A DNA stretch of 50,196 bases from Bacteroidota bacterium (lineage in GTDB: Bacteria > Bacteroidota > Ignavibacteria > Ignavibacteriales > Melioribacteraceae), in contig JAHISP010000003.1 in the NCBI GenBank assembly GCA_018818165.1, positions 1-50,196 of the forward strand, written 5' to 3'. Below the pieces are notes generated by a model. That model was not told the DNA's origin and made no database searches. It saw only the letters and a list, made by a program, of their open reading frames with translations. Below are positions 10,691-18,761 of the stretch, one piece after another (the stretch's first letter is position 1; every line of letters starts with the position of its first letter). The position numbers and the translations under genes were made by a program.

Positions 10691-12059
10691 AGAAAAAATA
10701 GAAGTTAAAGATGTTATTCAAGTAGATAATGAGCTGCTTAATAATATTTCGGATTTGGTTAAAGAAAAATCTTCTGCCACCCTATTAAACCTTTTTGCCG
10801 ATATTCACTCAGCCGATATTGCAGAAATAATTAACCATTCTAATGCATCAAATGCACAGTATTTATTTTCGCTTCTTGACACAGAAACCGCCAGTGAAGT
10901 AATCACCGAAATTGATGAAAATCTTAGAGAAAAAATTATCAATAATTTTGATACTGAAAAACTCTATGATATAATAGTTGAACTTGAAACAGATGACGCA
11001 ACCGATATAGTCAGTGAATTGACTGACGAAGTGGCTGACGAAGTTCTTAAAATGATGGCAGATGATGAAGCCAAAGATGTAAAAGAACTGCTTAAATACA
11101 ACGAGGATACTGCTGGAGGTATAATGAGCAGTGACTTTGTTGCTGTTCAAGACACTGAAACGATTCGCGCTGCAATTAGAGAAGTTAGAAACAATGCAGA
11201 AGATTTTGAACACATTTATTCTGTATATGTTTTAAACCATAAAAAAGTGTTGGTAGGAATTGTAACTCTTAAATCTCTTCTCACTAATCCTTTAAGAACT
11301 AAAATTACATCCGTTATGCAAGAGGACCTAATCTATGTTACTCCAGATGTAGATCAGGAAGAAGTTGCTTATTTGATGAAAAAATACAACTTAGTTGCAA
11401 TTCCAGTTGTAAATGCTAAAAAAGTAATGATGGGCCGTATTACTATTGATGATATAGTAGATGTTATTCAAGAAGAAGCGGATGAAGATATTCAAAAAAT
11501 GGCTGGACTTTCTGAAGAACAAGAGTCAAGTGATTCAATATTCCGTATTTCACGAATTAGGTTACCTTGGCTTTTAATGGCGCTTGTTGGTGAACTTTTG
11601 GGAGTTTTTCTCCTTTCTAATTTTGGACATATTATTGAACAAATTACTATCGCAGCATTCTTCTTCCCCATTTTAATGGCTATGGGTGGAAGTTCTGGAA
11701 ATCAAGCTGCTATTGTTATGGTTAAAGGATTAAGTACAGGTGAAGTGTGGTTAAAAGATTCATTAAAAAAGCTAACTAAAGAATTACTTGTTGGAATTAT
11801 GAATGCGCTTGTTATTAGTGGAATTCTTTATGTTGCCACTTCATTATTTTTTGATGATCACCGTTTTCTTATAATTCTTGCAATAAGCATGATTACAATT
11901 ATTATTTTTGCAACAATGCTTGGCGCAATAGTTCCACTAGTTCTTAAAAAATTAAAATTAGATCCTGCAGTTGCAACAGGTCCTTTCGTAAGTACTTCAA
12001 ACGATATTCTTGGACTAATCATTTATTTAACCTACATCACTCTTTTTATTATTAAATGA
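10671..12059 (+). CDS. mgtE: Magnesium transporter MgtE
   Basis: 462 residues with the full MgtE layout: an acidic superhelical N-domain (about 15-135, with LFADIHSADIAEI and ELETDDATDIVSEL), two CBS domains (about 140-270, including GGIMSSDFVAV and IPVVNAKKVMMGRIT), a connecting helix and a C-terminal pore domain with five hydrophobic helices. The pore signature is seen in MAMGGSSGNQAA, and a conserved acidic residue in TSNDILGL is in the last part. It is an inner-membrane Mg2+ channel gated by cytosolic Mg2+. The start is ATG 10671 or ATG 10677, both within the end of rsmA; neither has a clear ribosome site. Its TGA overlaps the ATG of the next gene (ATGA). Confidence 0.95.
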   Translation: MIMEENKEKIEVKDVIQVDNELLNNISDLVKEKSSATLLNLFADIHSADIAEIINHSNASNAQYLFSLLDTETASEVITEIDENLREKIINNFDTEKLYDIIVELETDDATDIVSELTDEVADEVLKMMADDEAKDVKELLKYNEDTAGGIMSSDFVAVQDTETIRAAIREVRNNAEDFEHIYSVYVLNHKKVLVGIVTLKSLLTNPLRTKITSVMQEDLIYVTPDVDQEEVAYLMKKYNLVAIPVVNAKKVMMGRITIDDIVDVIQEEADEDIQKMAGLSEEQESSDSIFRISRIRLPWLLMALVGELLGVFLLSNFGHIIEQITIAAFFFPILMAMGGSSGNQAAIVMVKGLSTGEVWLKDSLKKLTKELLVGIMNALVISGILYVATSLFFDDHRFLIILAISMITIIIFATMLGAIVPLVLKKLKLDPAVATGPFVSTSNDILGLIIYLTYITLFIIK

Positions 12060-13000
12060 TGAAATTTCACAAAGACTCTTTACTCAATCTGTTCGCAGTT
12101 GATTTGTTAATTATTTCATTTGCAACATTTTTAACATTTTTAAATTTACTTTTTTTTGATAAAGTAGATAACTGGCTTACTCATATTTTTTATAATACAA
12201 TATTTTCAATTTTTATTTTGCTAATTGCTAATATTGATGCTAAAAAGAAAAATTCTTTTTGGGAACAAATTCATTATTGGTATGTACTTCCAACTATTTT
12301 CTTTTCTTTTAAAGAAATTTATTTTATGGTAAAACCAATAGCTGGTTTTGATTGTGATCAATGCTTAATTGCAATAGATAAGTTTGTTTTTGGTGTGAAC
12401 CCAACTCAATTTTTATATCAATTTTCCAATCCGCTATTAACTGAAATTTTGCAGATTGCTTATTCAATTTTTTTCTTTTTGCCAATTATTTTAGTTTTTG
12501 AATTACAATTAAGAAAGAATATTATAAATTTCAAATTTGTGATATTTTCAATTACACTTGGGTTTATTCTGTCATATATTGGATATTTTTTAGTGCCCGC
12601 AGTTGGTCCGAGATTTACTTTACACGAGTTTGAAATGACAAATATAGAGTTGCCTGGACTTTGGTTAACAAATTATTTAAGAGAAATAATTAATTCTGCA
12701 GAGTCAGTTCCAGCAGGCACTATAAATCCTATTAATTTTGTTCAAAGAGATGTTTTTCCTAGCGGGCACACTCAAATGACTTTAATTGTAATGTATTTAT
12801 CGTATAAATTGAAAATAAAATCTCGCTATTTTGTCTATTTTTCTGGCATTTTATTGATTTTTGCAACCGTTTATTTGAGATATCATTATGTAGTTGATGT
12901 TATTGCTGGCGTAGCATTTATGATTTTAACTATGTACTTAGCCAAACTATTGTTTAATTGGTGGAACACAATAAGGAGAAAAGATATTTTTGAATATTAA
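12056..13000 (+). CDS. PAP2-superfamily membrane phosphatase/phosphotransferase
   Basis: 314 residues, strongly hydrophobic with about six membrane helices. The three PAP2 motifs are recognisable: a VPAVGPRFT block near residue 185 replacing the usual KxxxxxxRP site, FPSGHTQMT with the catalytic His, and YLRYHYVVDVIAG with the second His. The arrangement resembles the PAP2_3/inositolphosphotransferase-like group rather than undecaprenyl-pyrophosphate phosphatase PgpB. Probable substrate is a lipid phosphate or phospholipid headgroup at the inner membrane; this is inference. The start overlaps the mgtE stop by four bases; an adjacent second ATG at 12059 is equally possible. Confidence 0.8.
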   Translation: MMKFHKDSLLNLFAVDLLIISFATFLTFLNLLFFDKVDNWLTHIFYNTIFSIFILLIANIDAKKKNSFWEQIHYWYVLPTIFFSFKEIYFMVKPIAGFDCDQCLIAIDKFVFGVNPTQFLYQFSNPLLTEILQIAYSIFFFLPIILVFELQLRKNIINFKFVIFSITLGFILSYIGYFLVPAVGPRFTLHEFEMTNIELPGLWLTNYLREIINSAESVPAGTINPINFVQRDVFPSGHTQMTLIVMYLSYKLKIKSRYFVYFSGILLIFATVYLRYHYVVDVIAGVAFMILTMYLAKLLFNWWNTIRRKDIFEY

Positions 13001-13062
13001 TTATATGTTTACTGTTGATATAAATACCTCATATTTAGATCACGTAATAATGGAATTTAATT

Positions 13063-13743
13063 ATGAATAAACAAAAACAAGTTCGTAGAATTTTTGATTC
13101 TATTTCTTATAGATATGATTTTTTAAACCATTTATTAAGTGGTGGAGTTGATTTTTATTGGAGAAAAAAAGCACTGAAACTTAGCAATATTAGCAAAGAT
13201 TCAATTCTTCTGGATGTTGCTTGTGGAACTGGTGACTTTGCTATTGCAGCAAAAAAAATGGGCGTTAATAAAATAATTGGTGCAGATTTGTCATTGAATA
13301 TGCTAAAACTTTTCACTAAAAAATCTGATTGGATTAAAGGCAATTTAGTTGAAACTGTTGCGGAAGAAATTCCATTTAAAGAGAATTCATTTACAAATAT
13401 TACCGTAGCTTTTGGAGTGAGAAATTTTTATAACCTTCTTGAAGGTTTCAAATCATTTCACAGAATTTTAAAAAAGAATGGAAAAGCAACAATTTTGGAA
13501 TTTAGACTTCCTTCAAACTCACTAGTTAAATGGGTTTATTTATTCTATTTTAAAAATATATTACCTTTTGTTGGTAATCTTATTTCAAAGGATAAAGAAG
13601 CCTATACCTATTTACCTGAATCTGTAGACGAATTTGATGCAAAAATAGATTTAAAAAAATATTTATTAGATGCTGGTTTTTCAAAAGTGACAATAAAACA
13701 AGCAACTTTTGGAATTGTACAAATTGCAATAGCCGAAAAATGA
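13063..13743 (+). CDS. ubiE: Demethylmenaquinone methyltransferase
   Basis: 226 residues, the normal length. It is a SAM-dependent class I methyltransferase performing the last step of menaquinone synthesis. The UbiE/COQ5 signatures are present: RRIFDSISYRYDFLNHLLSGG near the N-terminus, SAM motif I DVACGTGDFAIAA, the second signature VAFGVRNFYN and LEFRLPSN. The FCB setting argues for menaquinone rather than ubiquinone (menG). It follows the PAP2 gene by 62 bases on the same strand and ends three bases before the convergent DUF1523-like gene. Confidence 0.96.
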   Translation: MNKQKQVRRIFDSISYRYDFLNHLLSGGVDFYWRKKALKLSNISKDSILLDVACGTGDFAIAAKKMGVNKIIGADLSLNMLKLFTKKSDWIKGNLVETVAEEIPFKENSFTNITVAFGVRNFYNLLEGFKSFHRILKKNGKATILEFRLPSNSLVKWVYLFYFKNILPFVGNLISKDKEAYTYLPESVDEFDAKIDLKKYLLDAGFSKVTIKQATFGIVQIAIAEK

Positions 13744-13746
13744 TAT

Positions 13747-14118
13747 CTAATTTAAAATAATAATACTTTTTGTGTCAACAATTTCAACAATATTCCTATG
13801 CCCTAAGAATAATGGCAATTTAACACCAAAATTAAAGCCAACAACTTTTACTCTATAAGATGATCCAATTTTTAGTTTTATACCCTGCTTACTTTCATTC
13901 TCTTTAGGGTATTGATAGTTATTTCTATTTTCAAATATTTCATTTTTAGTATAGATTAAATAAAGCACTTCATCATCATCGGTAACTACTTTTTCAATTT
14001 TATCAACTTTAATAGAAATAGTTTCTTCTGTTACAGTTTTTTCAAAAACTTGTAACACAAAATATATAACAACTATTACTAATAATAGTCCCAAGAAAAG
14101 TTTTAAAAAATCTGACAC
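13747..14118 (-). CDS. Small membrane-anchored DUF1523-like protein
   Basis: 123 residues. One N-terminal membrane helix (about residues 5-24, LKLFLGLLLVIVVIYFVLQV) is followed by a soluble beta-rich domain. The segments ISIKVDKIEK, LYLIYTKNEIFEN, GIKLKIGSSYRVKVVGF and GHRNIVEI follow the pattern I associate with DUF1523, a family of unknown function. The start is a GTG preceded by AAGGAT. It is convergent with ubiE with only three bases between the genes. Confidence 0.65.
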   Translation of the reverse strand: MSDFLKLFLGLLLVIVVIYFVLQVFEKTVTEETISIKVDKIEKVVTDDDEVLYLIYTKNEIFENRNNYQYPKENESKQGIKLKIGSSYRVKVVGFNFGVKLPLFLGHRNIVEIVDTKSIIILN

Positions 14119-14198
14119 AATATCCTTATCTAATTAAAAAGAAATAATCTAGAATTCAAAAATGAGCTATAAAGCATAAACTAATTAAATTTAAATTT

Positions 14199-14570
14199 CT
14201 ATTTATGCTTAAAAAAATTATCAAATAAATCCATTAAATCATGTCTAAAACTATCTATCTCAATCTTTTCATCATCAACATGTAAAAGTGCAGGACCTTC
14301 ATCGCAAATTTCCAATTTAAAGTGATTTTTTGCAGAAGTAATATTATCACATATTTTCACATATGGATGGTGCGAAACTTTTCTCATCATTCGTTTAACA
14401 GTTTCACTTGCCTCTAATGGTGAGTTTTTAATCCATGGTTGTAAATGCACAACAGTGGAAGCAAAGGTAAAAATATTATCACCATTTAATTCTTCTTCTA
14501 GCCTTTCATTATCCCTCGTTAGCTTTTCATATAAATCTCTGGGGCATTCAAATTCATGAAATGCTGACAT
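14199..14570 (-). CDS. Uncharacterised 123-residue soluble protein
   Basis: No signal peptide or membrane segment. A strong ribosome site (TGGAGGTAAGCC then ATG) supports it as a real gene. Segments such as ECPRDLYEKLTRDNERLEE, FASTVVHLQPWIKN and ICDNITSAKNHFKLE, with conserved-looking Trp, His and Phe, remind me of a family of small uncharacterised proteins with a pattern like FFxTAxHLxDW followed by GAKHF; I cannot name a function. It is helical and charged. It lies downstream of typA on the same strand, separated by a region with paired palindromes (14610-14685). Confidence 0.7.
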   Translation of the reverse strand: MSAFHEFECPRDLYEKLTRDNERLEEELNGDNIFTFASTVVHLQPWIKNSPLEASETVKRMMRKVSHHPYVKICDNITSAKNHFKLEICDEGPALLHVDDEKIEIDSFRHDLMDLFDNFFKHK

Positions 14571-14609
14571 GGCTTACCTCCAATAATTTAATAAATGAAC
14601 TTAATAATA

Positions 14610-14685
14610 CCATTTACAATAAATGGAATCAATTGATAAAAATCAAGACTTTTAAAATTTCATAATTTCTATCAATTGATTTCCA
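14610..14685. promoter_or_regulatory. Nested inverted repeats between typA and the next gene
   Basis: TGGAATCAATTGATA (14624-14638) pairs with TATCAATTGATTTCCA (14670-14685) with one bulged base across a 31-base loop. The inner 10-mer ATCAATTGAT is itself palindromic and occurs at 14628-14637 and 14671-14680. A second small hairpin, CCATTT-ACAAT-AAATGG, occupies 14610-14626. Either the typA terminator or a double operator for the downstream gene; there is no strong T-run. Confidence 0.45.
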
Positions 14686-14699
14686 ATAATAGTTATAAA

Positions 14700-16505
14700 T
14701 TAATCTTCCTGCATATTATACTTTTTACGATTATGAGGGTCTAAATGAAGTTTTCTCATTCTAATTGATTTTGGTGTAATCTCAATTAATTCATCGTCCT
14801 TAATATATTCAAGAGATTCTTCTAATGAAAACTTAATTGCAGGAACAATTTTGGCAGCTTTATCGGCACCAGAAGATCGCATATTTGACATCTTTTTTTC
14901 ACGGTTAATATGTACTTCAATATCATTTTCTTTATTATATTCGCCAACAATTTGTCCTCTATAAACAACTTCTCCAGGTTCGCAAAAGAACTTACCTCTA
15001 TCTTGAAGAGAATTTATTGCATATGTTGTTGTAAGCCCTTCATGCATAGCAATTAAAACACCAGCTTGACGTTGAGCAATTGATCCTTTAAAATATTCAT
15101 ATTGATAAAAACGATGATGCATTATTCCTTCACCAAATGTAGCTGTAAGAATTCTGTTTCTTAATCCCATTAAACCACGTGCTGGAATGTGAAATTCAAG
15201 TTTAGTTAGTGAACCTTTTGGTTCCATTTTAGTCATTTCACCTCTTTTATTTCCAACAAGTTCGATTACTTTTCCAGAAAGTTCGTTTGGAACATCCACT
15301 ACAAGTGTTTCAATTGGTTCAGCTTTTTTACCGTTTATTTCTTTATAAATAACTTTTGGAGCACCAACTGCAAACTCATAACCCTCACGTCGCATATTTT
15401 CCATTAGGATAGAAAGATGCAAGATTCCTCTTCCAGAAACTTTGTAAGTATCTGGTGATCCAGTTTCTTCAACATGAAGAGCAACATTTTGTTCTAACTC
15501 TTTATAAAGTCTATCGCGAAGATGGCGAGAAGTTACATATTTACCTTCTTTTCCATAAAAAGGTGATGTATTTACTGTAAAATTTAAACTCATTGTTGGT
15601 TCATCAATTGCAATAATAGGCATTGGTTCTGGTTCATCACCACCAGCAATAGTATCACCAATATCAATATTATCAACTCCAACAATAGCACAAATATCAC
15701 CAGTTTGAACTTCTTCAACTTCTAGCCTTCCAAGACCTTCAAACGTAAATAATTGTTTAATTGTTACTTTACGAACACTTCCGTCTCTTTTTATAATGCT
15801 TAGTGGCTCTGATCGTTTTAGTGTACCTCTAAAAACTCTTCCAATTCCAATTCTTCCAACATAATCACTATAATCAATGGAAGTAACTTGCATTTGCGAA
15901 TCACCTTCAAGAAGTTCGGGTTGAGGAATGTTAGTAATAATTCTATCAAGTAAAGGAGTTAGGTCTTCACGTTTATCTGTTAATTTTTTAATTGCCCAGC
16001 CGTTTCTTCCACTTGCATAAACGTATTTAAAATCAAGTTGATCCTCTGTAGCGTCTAAATCAATAAAAAGATCATATATTTCGTCAAGAACTTCTTCTGG
16101 ACGATTATCTGCTCTATCAATTTTATTAATTACAACAATTGGTTTTAAATGTAAACTAAGTGCCTTTTCAAGAACAAATCTTGTTTGTGGCATTGGACCT
16201 TCAAAAGAATCTACTAGCAGCAAAACGCCATCTGCCATTTTAAGAACACGTTCAACTTCGCCACCAAAATCAGCATGGCCAGGTGTATCAATTAAATTTA
16301 TTTTAAAATCTTTATAAGGAATGCTAATATTTTTGGATAAAATAGTAATTCCACGTTCGCGCTCTAAATCGTTTGAATCCAGAAAACAATCTTGAACTAC
16401 CTGATTTTTTCTGAATATTTTGCTTTGTTTTAATAATTCATCTACTAATGTTGTTTTACCATGATCAACATGAGCAATTATTGCAATGTTTCTAATATTT
16501 TTCAA
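14700..16505 (-). CDS. typA: Translational GTPase TypA/BipA
   Basis: 601 residues, the normal length. It is a ribosome-binding GTPase of the EF-G superfamily involved in 50S assembly and stress adaptation. Seen in order: P-loop AHVDHGKTTLVDELL, switch I region RERGITILSKN, DTPGHADFGGEVER, NKIDRADNRPEEV, domain II, an EF-G-like domain (SGRGILHLSILMENMRREGYE) and the TypA-specific C-terminal part with PARGLMGLRNRILT. The start is a TTG, five bases after AGGAG (16511-16515), giving MKNIRNIAIIAHVDHG, the expected family N-terminus. A consensus promoter and a terminator-like hairpin lie in the leader, the hairpin's T-run abutting the ribosome site. Confidence 0.97.
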   Translation of the reverse strand: MKNIRNIAIIAHVDHGKTTLVDELLKQSKIFRKNQVVQDCFLDSNDLERERGITILSKNISIPYKDFKINLIDTPGHADFGGEVERVLKMADGVLLLVDSFEGPMPQTRFVLEKALSLHLKPIVVINKIDRADNRPEEVLDEIYDLFIDLDATEDQLDFKYVYASGRNGWAIKKLTDKREDLTPLLDRIITNIPQPELLEGDSQMQVTSIDYSDYVGRIGIGRVFRGTLKRSEPLSIIKRDGSVRKVTIKQLFTFEGLGRLEVEEVQTGDICAIVGVDNIDIGDTIAGGDEPEPMPIIAIDEPTMSLNFTVNTSPFYGKEGKYVTSRHLRDRLYKELEQNVALHVEETGSPDTYKVSGRGILHLSILMENMRREGYEFAVGAPKVIYKEINGKKAEPIETLVVDVPNELSGKVIELVGNKRGEMTKMEPKGSLTKLEFHIPARGLMGLRNRILTATFGEGIMHHRFYQYEYFKGSIAQRQAGVLIAMHEGLTTTYAINSLQDRGKFFCEPGEVVYRGQIVGEYNKENDIEVHINREKKMSNMRSSGADKAAKIVPAIKFSLEESLEYIKDDELIEITPKSIRMRKLHLDPHNRKKYNMQED

Positions 16506-16515
16506 ATTTACTCCT

Positions 16516-16544
16516 AATAAAAAACCCCACTTACCGTGAGGTTT
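16516..16544 (-). terminator. Terminator-like hairpin in the typA leader
   Basis: Arms 16522-16530 and 16536-16544 pair over nine positions (one pair is G-U only on the minus strand), loop of five bases, then TTTTTTATT on the minus strand running into AGGAG. The minus orientation is fixed by the wobble pair and the T-run. It lies downstream of the candidate typA promoter, so it can act as an attenuator as well as a terminator for upstream transcripts. Confidence 0.7.
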
Positions 16545-16566
16545 AAATGCATTTTATTTACGATTG

Positions 16567-16597
16567 CAAAAATAGGCATTATATTTGTGAAAACAAA
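16567..16597 (-). promoter_or_regulatory. Candidate Bacteroidetes-type promoter of typA
   Basis: On the minus strand TTTG (16594-16597), exactly 19 bases, then TATTTTTG (16567-16574): a full match to TTTG-N19-TAnnTTTG. The predicted start, near 16560, gives a leader of roughly 55 bases that contains the hairpin at 16522-16544. Confidence 0.6.
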
Positions 16598-16630
16598 TTT
16601 CCTACATTACGATAATATTAAGTTTACTTT

Positions 16631-17194
16631 CTAAAACATCCAGTTTATTCCCATTCCATATTCAAATCCTGTTAAATTATAAGGAATACTTGGGTTAATT
16701 AAATGAGAATTATATAAAGCTGATATTTCTAATTGAAAATTGTTAATTATGTAAAAATCAAATCCAGTACCAATCTGAAAATTCATATGAGTTTCCCTTT
16801 CATCAATAAGAGCATCACCTGATTTATAAAACAGCCTAATATAATTTACTCCAGACAAAACAATTACATATGGTTTAAATATACCATCCAAAAAATAATG
16901 TCTTCCCCCAATTTGAAATGCAAGCATTGATAATTTAGGTGACTCAGAATATTGCGAACCCGTTTTAAGACGATATTTATTATAGCCAATTTGGAATTGG
17001 ACGCCCCATTCTTCGGAATAAATCCAACCATAACCCAAATAAAATGCACTTCCAGTATTCCAGTTTTCTGCAAATATTCCTATTGGTGTCAATGCTCTAG
17101 CAGAAACTGAAATTACAGACTTTGTTGAATCATTTTCCTGAGCAAAAAGATTGGTAATTAAAAATAAGGATATTATATATATTATTTTTTTCAT
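16631..17194 (-). CDS. Small outer-membrane beta-barrel protein
   Basis: 187 residues. A signal peptide (about residues 1-18, MKKIIYIISLFLITNLFA) is followed by alternating amphipathic strands rich in aromatic residues (AFYLGYGWIYSEEWGVQFQIGY, PYVIVLSGVNYIRLFY, GFDFYIINNFQLEISALY) and ends in a terminal aromatic, FEYGMGINWMF, the usual outer-membrane barrel C-terminus. It would form an eight-stranded barrel of the OmpW/OmpA-barrel size class; function not recognisable. It is 31 bases downstream of the DUF3943 gene on the same strand, probably in one operon with it. Confidence 0.75.
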   Translation of the reverse strand: MKKIIYIISLFLITNLFAQENDSTKSVISVSARALTPIGIFAENWNTGSAFYLGYGWIYSEEWGVQFQIGYNKYRLKTGSQYSESPKLSMLAFQIGGRHYFLDGIFKPYVIVLSGVNYIRLFYKSGDALIDERETHMNFQIGTGFDFYIINNFQLEISALYNSHLINPSIPYNLTGFEYGMGINWMF

Positions 17195-17225
17195 TAAATT
17201 CTCAAACTAGATAATCTATTTAATA

Positions 17226-18644
17226 TTAAAAACCATATCCAATAAAGATACGCGCTTCATTATTTTTAAAACTTCTATTTTCTAAATCTTCATATTTTCC
17301 GCGTCTATGATAGTATAAATACTCAATGCCAATAAACCAATTTTCGTAAACTCTAACTCTAAATTTTGGAGCCAACATACCTATTAATTCATCTCCAGGA
17401 GCACCATCCCAAGTATGAATCCACCAAAAATTATAGCCTAGATAAAATGACCCAAAGGAAAATTTTAGCAACGCTTCTGCTTTTAATAACGCCCCAGGAC
17501 CCATATTATAAGTTCTTGCAGAATCAAGAAAATCTACATTATTATCTGCCGCATAATCAGAATTTGCACCACCCATTAAAACTGATCCAACATTTAAGGT
17601 TCCAATGAACTCAATATTTTTTTGTGGCTGCGTTCTGTATCCAATTCCTAATCCAATTCCCGTAGCACCAATTTGATATACATTATTTTCCAAATAGTCG
17701 AAATAGCCTAAAACTCCATACAAGAATTTACTTTTATTTTCATAACTTATTACGTTTCCCACAAAAATGTTATATAAACTTAACTGACCAATTAGCGGTT
17801 GCTTTTTGAAATTTATTGCGGTTCTTAATCTAAAAAAATCAAAAGGTCTAATTTTCGAATTTTTAAAAAGCTTTCCGTATGTAAAATCCAAAGTAAGCAT
17901 CGGGTTTTTTTCGCCATTTTCAAAATCTGTACCTTCAGCAATATAATTACCACCAAAAGCTATTTCACCAAAATAATGGTCTTTTTTATATAATTGATTA
18001 TTTGTCACACGGGATGCTCTACCGTATATTAGTCTGTTAAATAAGCGGCCCGGGTTAAATATACCAGCACCAAGTTCCCGAAAAAACCTTTCTGTTCCAA
18101 CTGTACTTTCATCAATTATTAAGTTGGATAATTTAAAAAATACTTCACCAATTAAGGAGCCGCCATATGAAGTCATGATTTGATCATTAAGTGAAGGTGG
18201 TTCGTTTTCCATGAAGTACTCCCATTGCCAACTGCCAATTGATGCAACACCCAGCGATACCCAATAGTTATAGCCACTTGAACGAGCAAGATTATAGTAA
18301 ACGGTTCCTTGTAAAGGATGCCCAACCATATTTGTTGGAAAACCATCAGCATCTGTAGCCCAACCACGTTCAAAGTTATGTTTAATTGTAGATATACCAA
18401 TTTTGGCAAATTCTGAACCAGTTATAAAATTAAATGTACCCATCATAAAACTTTGAGTAACTGATTCAACAACTGGTACCCAAAGTGGCTTTTGTGGATT
18501 AAATTTATTAATTAAAGCTAAATCTAAATTATTAAATTCAATTTGTACGTCTAATGTATCTGCATTTGAGGAATATAAATATTGGCCAATTATATTTTGA
18601 TTTACGGCAAAAATAAAAGAAATAAGAAATATAATTTTTCTCAC
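17226..18644 (-). CDS. DUF3943-type outer-membrane protein
   Basis: 472 residues with a signal peptide (MRKIIFLISFIFAVNQNIIG). The central segment MVGHPLQGTVYYNLARSSGYN, then SIGSWQWEYFMENEPPSLND and SLIGEVFFKLSNL, matches what I know of the DUF3943 family, an outer-membrane protein of unknown function. The rest is beta-rich with aromatic strands and the terminal ARIFIGYGF, consistent with a barrel. The GTG start is chosen because AGGAG (18650-18654) is five bases upstream. A TAATTTTG minus-7 element lies at 18696-18703. It is first in a two-gene operon with the barrel protein at 16631-17194. Confidence 0.75.
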   Translation of the reverse strand: MRKIIFLISFIFAVNQNIIGQYLYSSNADTLDVQIEFNNLDLALINKFNPQKPLWVPVVESVTQSFMMGTFNFITGSEFAKIGISTIKHNFERGWATDADGFPTNMVGHPLQGTVYYNLARSSGYNYWVSLGVASIGSWQWEYFMENEPPSLNDQIMTSYGGSLIGEVFFKLSNLIIDESTVGTERFFRELGAGIFNPGRLFNRLIYGRASRVTNNQLYKKDHYFGEIAFGGNYIAEGTDFENGEKNPMLTLDFTYGKLFKNSKIRPFDFFRLRTAINFKKQPLIGQLSLYNIFVGNVISYENKSKFLYGVLGYFDYLENNVYQIGATGIGLGIGYRTQPQKNIEFIGTLNVGSVLMGGANSDYAADNNVDFLDSARTYNMGPGALLKAEALLKFSFGSFYLGYNFWWIHTWDGAPGDELIGMLAPKFRVRVYENWFIGIEYLYYHRRGKYEDLENRSFKNNEARIFIGYGF

Positions 18645-18695
18645 TCACTCTCCTAGCAATTTAATTGTGTTATATATTTTAGAAATATATTTTGA

Positions 18696-18703
18696 CAAAA
18701 TTA
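18696..18703 (-). promoter_or_regulatory. Minus-7 element (TAnnTTTG) upstream of the DUF3943 gene
   Basis: TAATTTTG on the minus strand, about 52 bases before the GTG start. No convincing minus-33 TTG partner is present at the expected spacing, so support is partial. Confidence 0.35.
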
Positions 18704-18761
18704 TAATATTTTTAGATTAATATTTTGATAATAAATAAGCAGAAACTGAAAATAATTAGCC

